Shown here one piece after another: positions 34,399 through 42,235 of a DNA stretch of 64,000 nucleotides (the first letter of the stretch is position 1; each line of letters opens with the position of its first letter). A program made the translations under genes and the position numbers. The DNA is from Microbacterium sp. CBA3102 (lineage in GTDB: Bacteria > Actinomycetota > Actinomycetes > Actinomycetales > Microbacteriaceae): NCBI RefSeq assembly GCF_007954505.1, contig NZ_CP042412.1, forward strand, positions 2,108,001 through 2,172,000, in the 5' to 3' direction. The notes beneath the pieces are model-generated. The model was not told where the DNA came from. It saw nothing but the letters and a program-made list of their open reading frames with translations, and did not search any database.

Positions 34399-34983
34399 TC
34401 AGGCGCGCCAGGGGGCGAGGATGCTGTCCAGGACGGCGAGATGCGCCGCCGCGGGCTGAGGTTCGGTGACCTCGACGATCTGCTGTCCGTACGTGATCGA
34501 GCGCAGCAAGGCCATCACGGCGTCGGCGGGGGTGTCGGCACGCAGCTCTCCGTCGTCCACGGCCTCGGCCAGGGCGAGACGGATGCTGTCCTGCCAGGTC
34601 GCGAGGGTCGGGGCACCCGCGTCGGGGGTCGGCGCGAGGGCGGCCAGGCGCCCCCAGAAGCCGACGACCACGTGCGCTTCCGTGCGGGTGTCGTCGTCGA
34701 TCGGAAGGACCTCGCGCATCAGTGCGTGCAGCCGGTCCAGTCCCCGGAGGCCGTCTGTGGCGGCGGCGATGCGCGCGTCGGTGCGGCGCGTCACCTCAGC
34801 GGCTGCGGCGCGCACGACCTCGTCGAATCCGTCGAAGTAGTGCCAGAGCGAGCCGGTCGCGACACCGAGTTCCTTGGCGACGGCGCGCGAGGAGACGCTT
34901 TCGTGTCCATCGCGAGCGGCGACGGCGAGCAGCGCCTCGGCGATCTGCCGGCGGCGCTCATCATGGTCGACGATGCGGGGCAC
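34399..34983 (-). CDS. TetR-family regulator next to amine oxidase
   Basis: 194 residues. HTH at 8-55 (SSRAVAKELGVATGSLWHYFDGFDEVV) and a helical ligand domain. The start VPRIVDHDERR (GTG 34983) matches the N-termini of the TetR proteins at 7795 and 56300; ATG 35001 is possible. It is encoded just upstream of the amine oxidase on the same strand, with its own palindromic site at 35021-35038. It probably represses the oxidase and itself. Inducer presumably an amine or aldehyde. Confidence 0.9.
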   Translation of the reverse strand: MPRIVDHDERRRQIAEALLAVAARDGHESVSSRAVAKELGVATGSLWHYFDGFDEVVRAAAAEVTRRTDARIAAATDGLRGLDRLHALMREVLPIDDDTRTEAHVVVGFWGRLAALAPTPDAGAPTLATWQDSIRLALAEAVDDGELRADTPADAVMALLRSITYGQQIVEVTEPQPAAAHLAVLDSILAPWRA

Positions 34984-35020
34984 GTGCCCATCTTGTCGCA
35001 TCCGACCTAGGTCTAGCGTT

Positions 35021-35038
35021 ATTGAGCGATCGATCAAT
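35021..35038. promoter_or_regulatory. TetR operator candidate
   Basis: ATTGAGCGA-TCGATCAAT is a palindrome with a single mismatch, in the divergent gap between the TetR gene and the DUF5134 gene. It shares ATTGAGC with the site upstream of the amine oxidase. Confidence 0.5.
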
Positions 35039-35049
35039 ATACTTCCCGG

Positions 35050-35601
35050 ATGGAGCTCCTCCTCCCTGCAGCACCGTGGCTGATGGCTGTGGCGGCGATC
35101 GTCGCTGCGGTCGCCTGCATCGGTGCGTGGCGTGCGGTGCCGTGGCAGGGGCGGCAGGCGGCGCTGATCATGGCGACGGCGATGCTGGCGCTCGCGGTCT
35201 CGCCCGGCGACGCGCTCGCGGGACTCCTGCTCGGGGCGGTGCTGCTGGTCTCGGCGATGCTCGGAACGATGGGCGTTCGGGGAACCGCGGCGGCCGCCGC
35301 GTGCTGTCACCGGGCGCTCGGGTCGCTCGTGATGGCCGTCTGCGCGTTCCAGAGCGCCTCGACGCACGCGGCGGAGTCCGCCGGTGCGGGCGCGGAGATC
35401 GCGGTCTCAGGGCACGGCGGGCACGGGATGAACGGCGTCCTCTCCGTTGTGATGCTGGTCGGGGTGGCCGGGGTCGTCGTATGGACCGTCGTCTCGGAGT
35501 GGTTCCTCCCTTCCGTGCATCGTGGCAGGACGGCACGGTTGCTGGCGACGGAATCGTGGGCCATGGCAGCGGGCGTCGTGATCATGTGCGTGGGGTTCTG
35601 A
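35050..35601 (+). CDS. DUF5134-family membrane protein
   Basis: 183 residues with about five membrane helices. A His/Gly-rich loop (GHGGHGMNG) and C-terminal ATESWAMAAGVVIM fit DUF5134, common in actinobacteria near copper-related genes. Function unknown. It is divergent from the TetR gene and could be controlled by the same operator; proximity to a copper enzyme is suggestive only. Confidence 0.75.
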   Translation: MELLLPAAPWLMAVAAIVAAVACIGAWRAVPWQGRQAALIMATAMLALAVSPGDALAGLLLGAVLLVSAMLGTMGVRGTAAAAACCHRALGSLVMAVCAFQSASTHAAESAGAGAEIAVSGHGGHGMNGVLSVVMLVGVAGVVVWTVVSEWFLPSVHRGRTARLLATESWAMAAGVVIMCVGF

Positions 35602-35640
35602 AGGCAGCGGGACGCGTGTGCGCTCCGGTACGGTGGCCGG

Positions 35641-36306
35641 ATGCCCCTCGCTCTGATCACCGGCGCTGCCCGGGCGAACAGCATCGCCGCCGGCATCGTC
35701 CCTCGTCTGCGTGCGGCCGGGTGGACGGTCGTGACCAGCGATCTCCACGACGCCGACCACCTCGCCGACCTCGCGACCCCCGACGGCCCCGGCGCACTCG
35801 TGGATGCGGTCGTCGCCGCGCACGGGCCCATCACCGCGCTCATCCTGAGTCACGCCCACGACGTCGAGTCCGGCATCCTCGACACCACTGCGGAGAGTTT
35901 CGACAGGCACGTCGCCGTGAACGCGCGGGCGAGTCTGCTGCTGATCGCGGCCTTCGCGCGTCAGGTCGGCGATGACGGGGGAGTGATCCTGGCGCTCACC
36001 AGCGACCACGTGACCGGGAACCTGCCCTACGGTGCATCGAAGGGCGCACTCGACCGGCTCGTGATCTCGGCCGCTCGTGAGCTCGGTCCTCGTGGGATCT
36101 CCGCGAACGTGCTGAACCCGGGACCGATCGACACCGGCTGGATGGACGACGAGACGCGGGCCTCGCTCGGAGCGATGACCCCTCTGGGGCGGTTGGGGCG
36201 TCCGGCGGATGTCGCCGCGGTCGTGGAGTTCGTCGTGTCGGATGAGGGGCGCTGGATCTCCGGTCAGCTGCTCCAGTCGGACGGGGCGTTCTCGGCTCGC
36301 TACTGA
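35641..36306 (+). CDS. Short-chain dehydrogenase/reductase (SDR)
   Basis: 221 residues. TGAARANSIAAGIV cofactor loop (atypical: a Gly is replaced, as in some FabG-like divergent SDRs), catalytic Ser in ALTSDH, YGASKGALDR with Tyr/Lys, NPGPIDTGWM. It follows DUF5134 by 39 bp. Length is a little short of the usual 245-260. Substrate unknown. It marks the left edge of the low-GC island. Confidence 0.85.
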   Translation: MPLALITGAARANSIAAGIVPRLRAAGWTVVTSDLHDADHLADLATPDGPGALVDAVVAAHGPITALILSHAHDVESGILDTTAESFDRHVAVNARASLLLIAAFARQVGDDGGVILALTSDHVTGNLPYGASKGALDRLVISAARELGPRGISANVLNPGPIDTGWMDDETRASLGAMTPLGRLGRPADVAAVVEFVVSDEGRWISGQLLQSDGAFSARY

Positions 36307-36578
36307 GGGGGCGCGCGGCGGGCGTCGAGGGCTGATCGGGCGCGGCGGGGCCGCAGTCGCGGGTGATCATCCCCTTAAGTCGAAGGAAGTTATGAATTCG
36401 TGATGCGGTGCCGCTCGCGGTGAGACCTCAGCATCCGCTATTTGTTTCCTATGCGGCATTCGATCATCGCGGGCGGGAGCTGAGGTCGTGTCGTCGAACA
36501 GTGTGCAGAGTCTTCTCAAGCCACTCCGAACCAACCGTCCGCTCGCACCGGGCGGGGGCTTCAAAGTCGGACGCTTCC

Positions 36579-37031
36579 ATGTCTCGTCATAGCGATGAGG
36601 GCCGTTCGGGACGACTTGGGCGCGCGGGGAGACTTGCGGTGGCTTCTGTCTACAGCGGCCTGGTTCCAGCGCTGATCCTTGCGAGTCCATCAGCAAGAGA
36701 TGCACTCGGCCCTCTTCGATTCCTCGCCGTCGCGCTACTCCTGCTTACGGTATGGCTTTGGGTTCGACTTCCTTTCACAGGCGTGGCAATCAAGGGTGAC
36801 GATGTGCGCGTGCGCGGCTGGTGGTCGCGCAGAGTGTTCAAGCGCGGGGATCTAAAGCGGTTTCGAGTGCAACCGTATGGGGGCCCCTTCTACTACCTGG
36901 CGTGGGCAATAGATTCCGGCCCCTTTGAGAGCGGTGAGTTGCACGCTGAATTCGAAGACGGGAGTGCGGTGCGTCTGGGGGGGGGACTGTGTGTAGTCGG
37001 CGCACGGCGAACGAAGTCGCTCGATCCTTGA
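36579..37031 (+). CDS. Small membrane protein with PH-like C-terminal domain
   Basis: 150 residues. Two hydrophobic helices (about 18-70) followed by a beta-rich segment typical of bacterial PH-like domains (GVAIKGDDVRVRGWWSRRVFKRGDLKRFRV). I start at MSRHSDEG; sequence upstream is open but unlike a protein start. First gene of the low-GC accessory region. Such proteins are common near toxin/immunity cassettes, but no function can be assigned. Confidence 0.6.
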   Translation: MSRHSDEGRSGRLGRAGRLAVASVYSGLVPALILASPSARDALGPLRFLAVALLLLTVWLWVRLPFTGVAIKGDDVRVRGWWSRRVFKRGDLKRFRVQPYGGPFYYLAWAIDSGPFESGELHAEFEDGSAVRLGGGLCVVGARRTKSLDP

Positions 37032-37210
37032 ATCACAGACTGGGGATCTTTTCGGAGTCGGATGTTACACCGCGCGTTCGGACTCGGTCGCCGAGGGGAG
37101 CCCTCTCTCGTCGAAGAGGTGTCTAATGGTTCCTACCGGCCGCGTGATGTCTGCTGCGTGGACTCTCCACCAAACGCAGCTTCATCGTCAAATGACGACA
37201 GGGAGGCTGG

Positions 37211-37303
37211 GTGGTGGACAACAGAATCGTGCTCGATTCGAGTTCAAGCGAAGCTCTGGTTTTCTACGATTGGCTTGCGACTGCTCACGAGAAGGAATGG
37301 TAG
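37211..37303 (+). pseudogene. Truncated duplicate of the small gene at 37436
   Basis: A GTG behind AGGGAGG opens 30 codons ending EALVFYDWLATAHEKEW then TAG. The text matches the N-terminus of the gene at 37436 (EALVLYDLIARINDSEA), and the leader with its RBS is also similar, 222 bp apart. It looks like a decayed tandem copy. A separate 33-codon frame lies between them (37350-37451, ending GWRWLTV) and overlaps the next start. The 37032-37435 gap holds nothing else recognisable. Confidence 0.5.
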
Positions 37304-37435
37304 GAGCCGATGAGGCGAGCACAACAACTCCGCCAGGCAGGCCGACGTCATGCTCCACGGGGACGGTTTCTTTGTCGGGATGGAAGCTGACTTCGGCGCA
37401 GATCGAGAACTCGCTGACAACAGGAAGGGTTGGCG

Positions 37436-37666
37436 GTGGCTGACAGTGTGATGCTTGCATTGAGCATGGAGGAAGCGCTCGTGTTGTACGACTTGATAGC
37501 GAGAATCAACGACTCTGAGGCTCAAGCTGTTGAGTCAGTCGAACAGAGGGTCCTGTGGGATCTCGAATCGCAACTCGAGTCCCGATTGCCGATGGTTTTT
37601 GACGCGGACTATTCCGAGCGCGTACGAGAGGCCAGGGACACGATCGGCCAGGATGGTAAGCCCTAG
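37436..37666 (+). CDS. Small hypothetical protein, possible immunity protein
   Basis: 76 residues, acidic and predicted helical (SMEEALVLYDLIARINDSE, then DLESQLESRLPMVFDADY). GTG 37436 behind AGGAAGGG. Not recognised. Its location among RHS/immunity remnants and the tandem duplication upstream suggest an immunity-type gene; that is inference. Confidence 0.5.
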   Translation: MADSVMLALSMEEALVLYDLIARINDSEAQAVESVEQRVLWDLESQLESRLPMVFDADYSERVREARDTIGQDGKP

Positions 37667-37723
37667 GCCGAACGAGAGGGCATCAATCTGCACCGCTGAC
37701 CGAAATCGCCTGAGGAGGCACCG

Positions 37724-38509
37724 GTGAAACCGGATCGACGTGCCGCGGAGGATGCGTTTGTCGCGGGGCAATACTTGGACTTCTTGCGGGCGGCGTGCGG
37801 ACGGGATGGCGCGTGTGACCGAGCTGCCATCAGCCGAATGATTCCCACCGTCGACCTGGATTCTGTCGATTTCGAAGCAGGGGCGACACCAAGCACCCTG
37901 TTCGAGCTTGCAGCTGCTGTATGGGACGTCGACGAGCGTCTGGCGATTTCGATGTTTCGCGAAGCTGCCGATGGCGGCTCAAGCGCAGCGCTCGCAGCAC
38001 TCGGCGAGAGTCTCAACTGGATGGGGCACAACGAAGAAGCGGAGGTGTGGTTGAGGAAAGCGATCGCCGCGGAGGCCGGCAACCCCGCTCGACTCGCTGG
38101 CCTTCTTGGGGAGAGCCTCGTAAGCGCGAGAACGTCTACAGATCTCCACGAAGCGGAGGATCTGCTCAAGAAGGGGCTAGACGACTCGGAGGAATTCGGA
38201 GTGCCATTGGCAGACCTTTTGCTCCGTCAAGGTAGGACAGCCGAGGCTCGAGAGTTTCTCGCACGAGCAGTTGCTGCCGACGTCTACGGTGCCGCACTCT
38301 TGCTCGGAAACCTCCTTGCCGAGGAACCAGGAGAGCTTGACACAGCTGAGGCGGCCTACTGGGCGGGCATTTCTAGCGGGGATGGCCATAGTGCACACAA
38401 CCTTGCGGTGATGTTGCTTGAGAAGGGTGAAACCGAGCGCGCACATGAACTTCACGAGCTCGCCAAGCGGATGGGCGACTCGACGCCTCTGGAGGCATCG
38501 TCTGACTAA
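37724..38509 (+). CDS. Sel1/TPR-like repeat protein
   Basis: 261 residues of alpha-helical repeats spaced about 35-36 residues (AISMFREAADGGSSAALAALGESL, AEVWLRKAIAAEAGNPARLAGLLGESL, AAYWAGISSGDGHSAHNLAVMLLEKG), typical of Sel1-like repeats. GTG 37724 behind GAGGAGG. It directly precedes the RHS fragment. It could be an immunity or scaffold protein. No catalytic motif is seen. Confidence 0.72.
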   Translation: MKPDRRAAEDAFVAGQYLDFLRAACGRDGACDRAAISRMIPTVDLDSVDFEAGATPSTLFELAAAVWDVDERLAISMFREAADGGSSAALAALGESLNWMGHNEEAEVWLRKAIAAEAGNPARLAGLLGESLVSARTSTDLHEAEDLLKKGLDDSEEFGVPLADLLLRQGRTAEAREFLARAVAADVYGAALLLGNLLAEEPGELDTAEAAYWAGISSGDGHSAHNLAVMLLEKGETERAHELHELAKRMGDSTPLEASSD

Positions 38510-38526
38510 GGGTCAGCGCAGCTACC

Positions 38527-39627
38527 GTGTCGATCTCTCGATTGCCGACGAACGAGAGTGTCGGTCGTGATGCAGCAGATCGCGTCGTGGCCGAGGAGTG
38601 GCTGGTCGCGGGGCAGCTCGTTTCGGACAACGTCGTGCGGACGCAGTCGGGTCGTGTGGCGAAGCAGCACTCTTCGATGGGGTCGACGACGTACTCTTCG
38701 ACGTACGGCTGCGATGCAGCGGGGCGGTTGACGTCGGCGGTCATTCCCGGGCATGAGCTCACTTATGGGTTCGATTCGTCGGGTGGGTGCGGTCCGAATG
38801 CGGCGGCGGGGATGTCGGGCAACAGGACCGGCTTGACCGATGTATGGACTGCGCCGGGGCAGGCTCCGGTCACGACGTCGACGTCGTATTGCTATGACTG
38901 GGCGGATCGGTTGTTGTCGTCGTCGGTGACGGGGGCGATCCCGGGGGCGACGACGGTTGCGGACGGGGTGGCCGCGTCGGAGATCGAGTATGACGTGCGG
39001 GGGAACACGGTTCGCCTGGGTGACATGCAGTTCTCGTATGACGCTGCGAATCGGCATGTCGGGACGACGTATGACGATGGGACGACTGTCGCGATCGTGC
39101 GGGATGTGTCGGGTCGGATCGTGTCGCGGACGATGGATCCGGCGGGGTCTGCGGCTCCAGTGACGACGAAGTATCTGTTCGCGGCGGGTGGCGATGCGGC
39201 GTGGGGTCAGAAGGTCGGGTCGGATCTCACGCGGAGTGTGGGGTTGCCGGGTGGCGTGTCGTGGATGAGCCGGGCTGGGGAGGTGACGTGGTCGTTCCCC
39301 GGGTTGGGTGGGCATGGGCTCGTGACTCGGACCGGGACGACGACGAGTGCGTTGTTGTTGTGGGATCCGTTCGGTCAGCCGGTCGATCCGGTGACGTTCG
39401 CGATCGGCACGGTCGCATCGGATGACACGGGGCAGGTCGCAGGAAACACCCTCTGGCATCTGGGAGCGTTGAAGCCGGCAGAGTCTGCAGGTTCGACGCT
39501 GGTGGTCGAGATGGGGGTGCGGTTGTATGTCCCCGCTCTGGGGAGGTTCCTGCAAGTCGACCCGATCGAGGGCGGCGGAGCGAATGACTACTCCTGGCCA
39601 CTGACCCCATCAACGGCCACGACCTGA
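38527..39627 (+). pseudogene. RHS/YD-repeat core fragment, N-truncated and frameshifted
   Basis: 366 codons of RHS repeat-core protein: YD-like repeats (STYGCDAAGRLTSAVIPGHELTYGFD, CYDWADRLLSSSV, EYDVRGNTVRLGDMQFSYDAANRHVGTTYDDG) and the core end GRFLQVDPIEGGGANDYSWP. Full RHS proteins are thousands of residues; here only the last part of the cage remains and no start domain exists upstream. The conserved end (DPINGHDLSG) continues in another frame from 39600, so one base is missing there and the toxin domain is disconnected. It reads as an orphan RHS cassette. Confidence 0.85.
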
Positions 39628-39695
39628 GTGGCGAGAAGTGGTGGAACCCCTGGGCGGGTGGTTCACAAGGCGGCAACTATCTGACTTCGCGGGCG

Positions 39696-40118
39696 ATGCC
39701 TTCGAATATGCGCGGATACACCACCCCCATGGGGATCTACACCTACCGTAAGATGACCCCAACGGTCGCCCCGCGAGGATCGACCCAGACGCCTTCCAGT
39801 CGCATTTCGGGGCCGATCTGGAGCTCGAGCTCCAAACGTTCCGCGTCTCAGAATGCCCTCAGCCATTTTAACAAGCATGGTGCCGAGTTTGCCGGCGTGA
39901 AGAATTCACTCGATTACGTCGCGCAGGCGCAGAAGTTTTTGCGCACGCCGCCGCCAGGCACGTTGACTGGCGTGCGGCAGAATGGTGACATTGTGCGGTA
40001 TAACCCAGAAACCAACGTATTCGGCGTGATGAACAAGTTCGGCGCCCCGAAGACTTATTACCATCTTAATGACCATTCGTATTCAACAAACTTGGAGTAT
40101 TTCTATGCCCAGTTTTGA
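39696..40118 (+). CDS. RHS C-terminal toxin domain (disconnected)
   Basis: C-terminal part of the RHS gene in the shifted frame. The frame is open from about 39600 (DPINGHDLSGEKWWNPWAGG) to TGA 40118. After the RHS junction comes a variable domain with SHFNKHGAEFAGV, then YVAQAQKFLRTPP, IVRYNPETNVFGVMN and a C-terminal YYHL. The His-Lys-His and late Tyr/Thr layout resembles BECR-fold RNase toxins; that assignment is tentative. It overlaps the next gene by 14 bp, the usual toxin-immunity arrangement. Base use is AT-richer than the RHS core. Without the frameshift it would be the tip of the RHS protein. Confidence 0.6.
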   Translation: MPSNMRGYTTPMGIYTYRKMTPTVAPRGSTQTPSSRISGPIWSSSSKRSASQNALSHFNKHGAEFAGVKNSLDYVAQAQKFLRTPPPGTLTGVRQNGDIVRYNPETNVFGVMNKFGAPKTYYHLNDHSYSTNLEYFYAQF

Positions 40119-40386
40119 TTTTCGATATTGTAGAGTGTGTGGCTATGACGCAAGCGAATGGTTGCCTTGGGGAGAGGACGGCCGCTTCGGTAGCTTCGAT
40201 ATCTGCCCATGCTGCAATGTGGAATGGGGGTATGAAGACTCCACGTTCGAGTCGACCGCAGATTTCCGAGCTGAGTGGATTCGTAGCGGAGCAAAGTGGT
40301 CGGATCGGCGCATCCCACCCGATGGTCTAGGAACACATGAGCGATTGAAGCGGGCGTGGATAAAGGAAGATCCGCTGCGACGCTGA
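40105..40386 (+). CDS. Cysteine-rich CPCC-type protein, probable immunity protein
   Basis: 93 residues. Two CxxC pairs (YCRVCGYD and DICPCCNVEWGYED) fit the cysteine-rich CPCC family, probably a zinc ribbon, which recurs as an immunity gene beside toxins. ATG 40105 lies inside the end of the toxin frame. It probably neutralises the toxin upstream; no partner test is possible from sequence. Confidence 0.72.
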   Translation: MPSFDFRYCRVCGYDASEWLPWGEDGRFGSFDICPCCNVEWGYEDSTFESTADFRAEWIRSGAKWSDRRIPPDGLGTHERLKRAWIKEDPLRR

Positions 40387-40496
40387 ACCAGCGCCATCGA
40401 ATGGCGCGAAGGTGAAGATTTGTATCATGTTCTGACGCAATTCCAGCTTGGAGCCACCTAGAGATAGGTGTACATCTGGAGGGCCGCGCATATAGT

Positions 40497-41021
40497 ATGT
40501 TTGCGATACTGTTCGTCGCGCTTGGCGTAGTTGCCATGGTTGCGGGTGTAGGTTCGCTCGCATTTCGCCATCTGCTTGCGAAGATCCGGGAATCTCTCCT
40601 AGAGGCTTTGAGTCGCTTCGGTGTTCCTGTGGACCGGGCAATCAATCGGACAATCGGACATATACGAATGAAAGCAGTCATCAAATCGTTCTACAGTTCA
40701 GATCTGGACGTGGAGTCCTACCGGCCGCGTGATCCCTTGGACGAGGGACAATGGATTCGATTGCTGATCGGACCGGAGGACGGACCCGGGGAAGAGTCTT
40801 TCGACGTGCTTGTCTGCACGCCGCGCTGGCTCGCACGTGATATTCATCGCGATCGCGTGCAGATGCTTCGGCACACCCTCGTGATGGAAGTCTTCGACCT
40901 CGAGCTCGCGATGCGGCGACTTCGTCGCGAGGTTGGGCTGGCCACTGGAGCGACCTGGCAACAACTCCTGCTCAGCCTGGTGCAGATTGGCCGTTGGGAG
41001 TTCGACAACTACCGTTACTGA
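40497..41021 (+). CDS. Imm8-type immunity protein with N-terminal membrane segment
   Basis: Residues 58-174 match the Imm8 pattern: MKAVIKSFYSSDLDVESYRP, WIRLLIGPEDGPGEESFDVLVCTPRWL and the C-terminal WQQLLLSLVQIGRWEFDNY. Residues 1-57 are one hydrophobic helix and an amphipathic stretch, unlike Imm8. They look like the start of a small membrane protein fused by deletion. A start at 40668 (MKAVIKS) would give a normal 117-residue Imm8. The stop overlaps the convergent MFS gene by 7 bp, so the accessory island ends sharply here. Confidence 0.75.
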   Translation: MFAILFVALGVVAMVAGVGSLAFRHLLAKIRESLLEALSRFGVPVDRAINRTIGHIRMKAVIKSFYSSDLDVESYRPRDPLDEGQWIRLLIGPEDGPGEESFDVLVCTPRWLARDIHRDRVQMLRHTLVMEVFDLELAMRRLRREVGLATGATWQQLLLSLVQIGRWEFDNYRY

Positions 41022-42235
41022 GGCGCTGCGGCCGGCCGCACGAACACCCAGGCCGCGACCGCGGCGGCGGCCGCTGCGAGGGTCATCGTGACGGCCATCG
41101 TGACCGCGTTCGAGCCACCCAATCCGGCCGCGATCGGCGCTACTACGGGCCCGAACAGGAAGGTCGCCATGCCGAGCAGGGCGGAGGCTGTGCCCGCGCG
41201 GCTGCCGTGGTGCGCGAGGGCCAGCGTCTGACCGTTCGGGCCACCCACTCCCGAGCAGAGCATGAACCCGATCAGCGCAGCGATCACTCCGTAGACGCCG
41301 GTGCCGGCCAACGTCAGCACGAGGAAGGTCGTCGTGGAGAGCAGCGTCGCCGTGATCCCACCCAGATAGACGCGCAACGGCCCCCACCGCCGCACGACGA
41401 GCCTGCTGGTCTGGCTGCCGACGATGCTCGCCAGCGCCCCCGCCGCGAACGCGACACTGAAGGTCTGCGGGGTGAGGCCGAACTGATCCTGCAGGACGAA
41501 CGATGACATCGACAGGTAGGTGAAGAACGCGACGCCGCCTCCCGCCGCCGCGCACAGCACCGCGATGAACAGGCGGTCGCGGATCACGGCACGGGCATGA
41601 TCCCGCAGCACCACGAGGCCACCGCCGCGCCGCGCCGAGGCGGGCAGCGTCTCGGGCAGGGCGAACACGACGATGAGGAGCAGTACGACCCCGACGGCGC
41701 TGAGCACGCCGAAGATGCCCCGCCAGTCCATAACCCGGGCGAGTTGCCCACCGACGACCGGCGCGATGATCGGTGCGGTTCCGGAGACGAGGAACAGCAG
41801 CGACAGCATCCGCGACAGCTCGACACCCTCGAACTGGTCTCGTGCGATCGCCAGGCAGATCACGATCCCCGCCGAGCCCGCGAGCCCCTGCAGGAAACGG
41901 GCGAGCAGCAGCAGCTCGATGTTCGGCGCGAGGGCGCACACCAGCGACAGCACCGCGAAGGCCGAGACTCCGACCATCAGCGGCAGTCGCCTTCCGAGTC
42001 GATCGCTCAGCGGTCCCGCGATGAGTTGTCCGAGCCCGAGACCGATCATGCACGCCGACATCGTCACCTGCGCCAGAGCCTCCGTCGTGCCGAGAGACGC
42101 GGCGAGCTGCGGCAACTGTGGCAGATACAGGTCCATCGACAACGGCCCGAAAGCCTCCAGCATCCCGAGCACCAGCATCGCCCGCAGGGTGCTCATTCGC
42201 GGGCGAGCCAGCTCCTCGGGAAGGGGCAGGCTCAT
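41015..42235 (-). CDS. MFS transporter, Bcr/CflA drug-efflux type
   Basis: 406 residues, 12 membrane helices. MFS motif A variant AGPLSDRLGRRLPLMVGV after helix 2 and the first-helix LGMLEAFGPLSMDLYLPQLP typical of Bcr/CflA. ATG 42235 overlaps the esterase stop by 4 bp, so it is the last gene of the catabolic operon 42-47 kb. It may export a toxic intermediate or import the substrate. Confidence 0.9.
   Translation of the reverse strand: MSLPLPEELARPRMSTLRAMLVLGMLEAFGPLSMDLYLPQLPQLAASLGTTEALAQVTMSACMIGLGLGQLIAGPLSDRLGRRLPLMVGVSAFAVLSLVCALAPNIELLLLARFLQGLAGSAGIVICLAIARDQFEGVELSRMLSLLFLVSGTAPIIAPVVGGQLARVMDWRGIFGVLSAVGVVLLLIVVFALPETLPASARRGGGLVVLRDHARAVIRDRLFIAVLCAAAGGGVAFFTYLSMSSFVLQDQFGLTPQTFSVAFAAGALASIVGSQTSRLVVRRWGPLRVYLGGITATLLSTTTFLVLTLAGTGVYGVIAALIGFMLCSGVGGPNGQTLALAHHGSRAGTASALLGMATFLFGPVVAPIAAGLGGSNAVTMAVTMTLAAAAAAVAAWVFVRPAAAPQ

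Noticed and set aside
38761..38790. tRNA T-loop-like GGTTCGATTCG
   Set aside because: It is inside the RHS coding frame and no acceptor or anticodon arms fit around it.
39598..39602. Programmed -1 frameshift in the RHS gene
   Set aside because: No slippery heptamer or downstream pseudoknot was seen; a lost base explains the break better.
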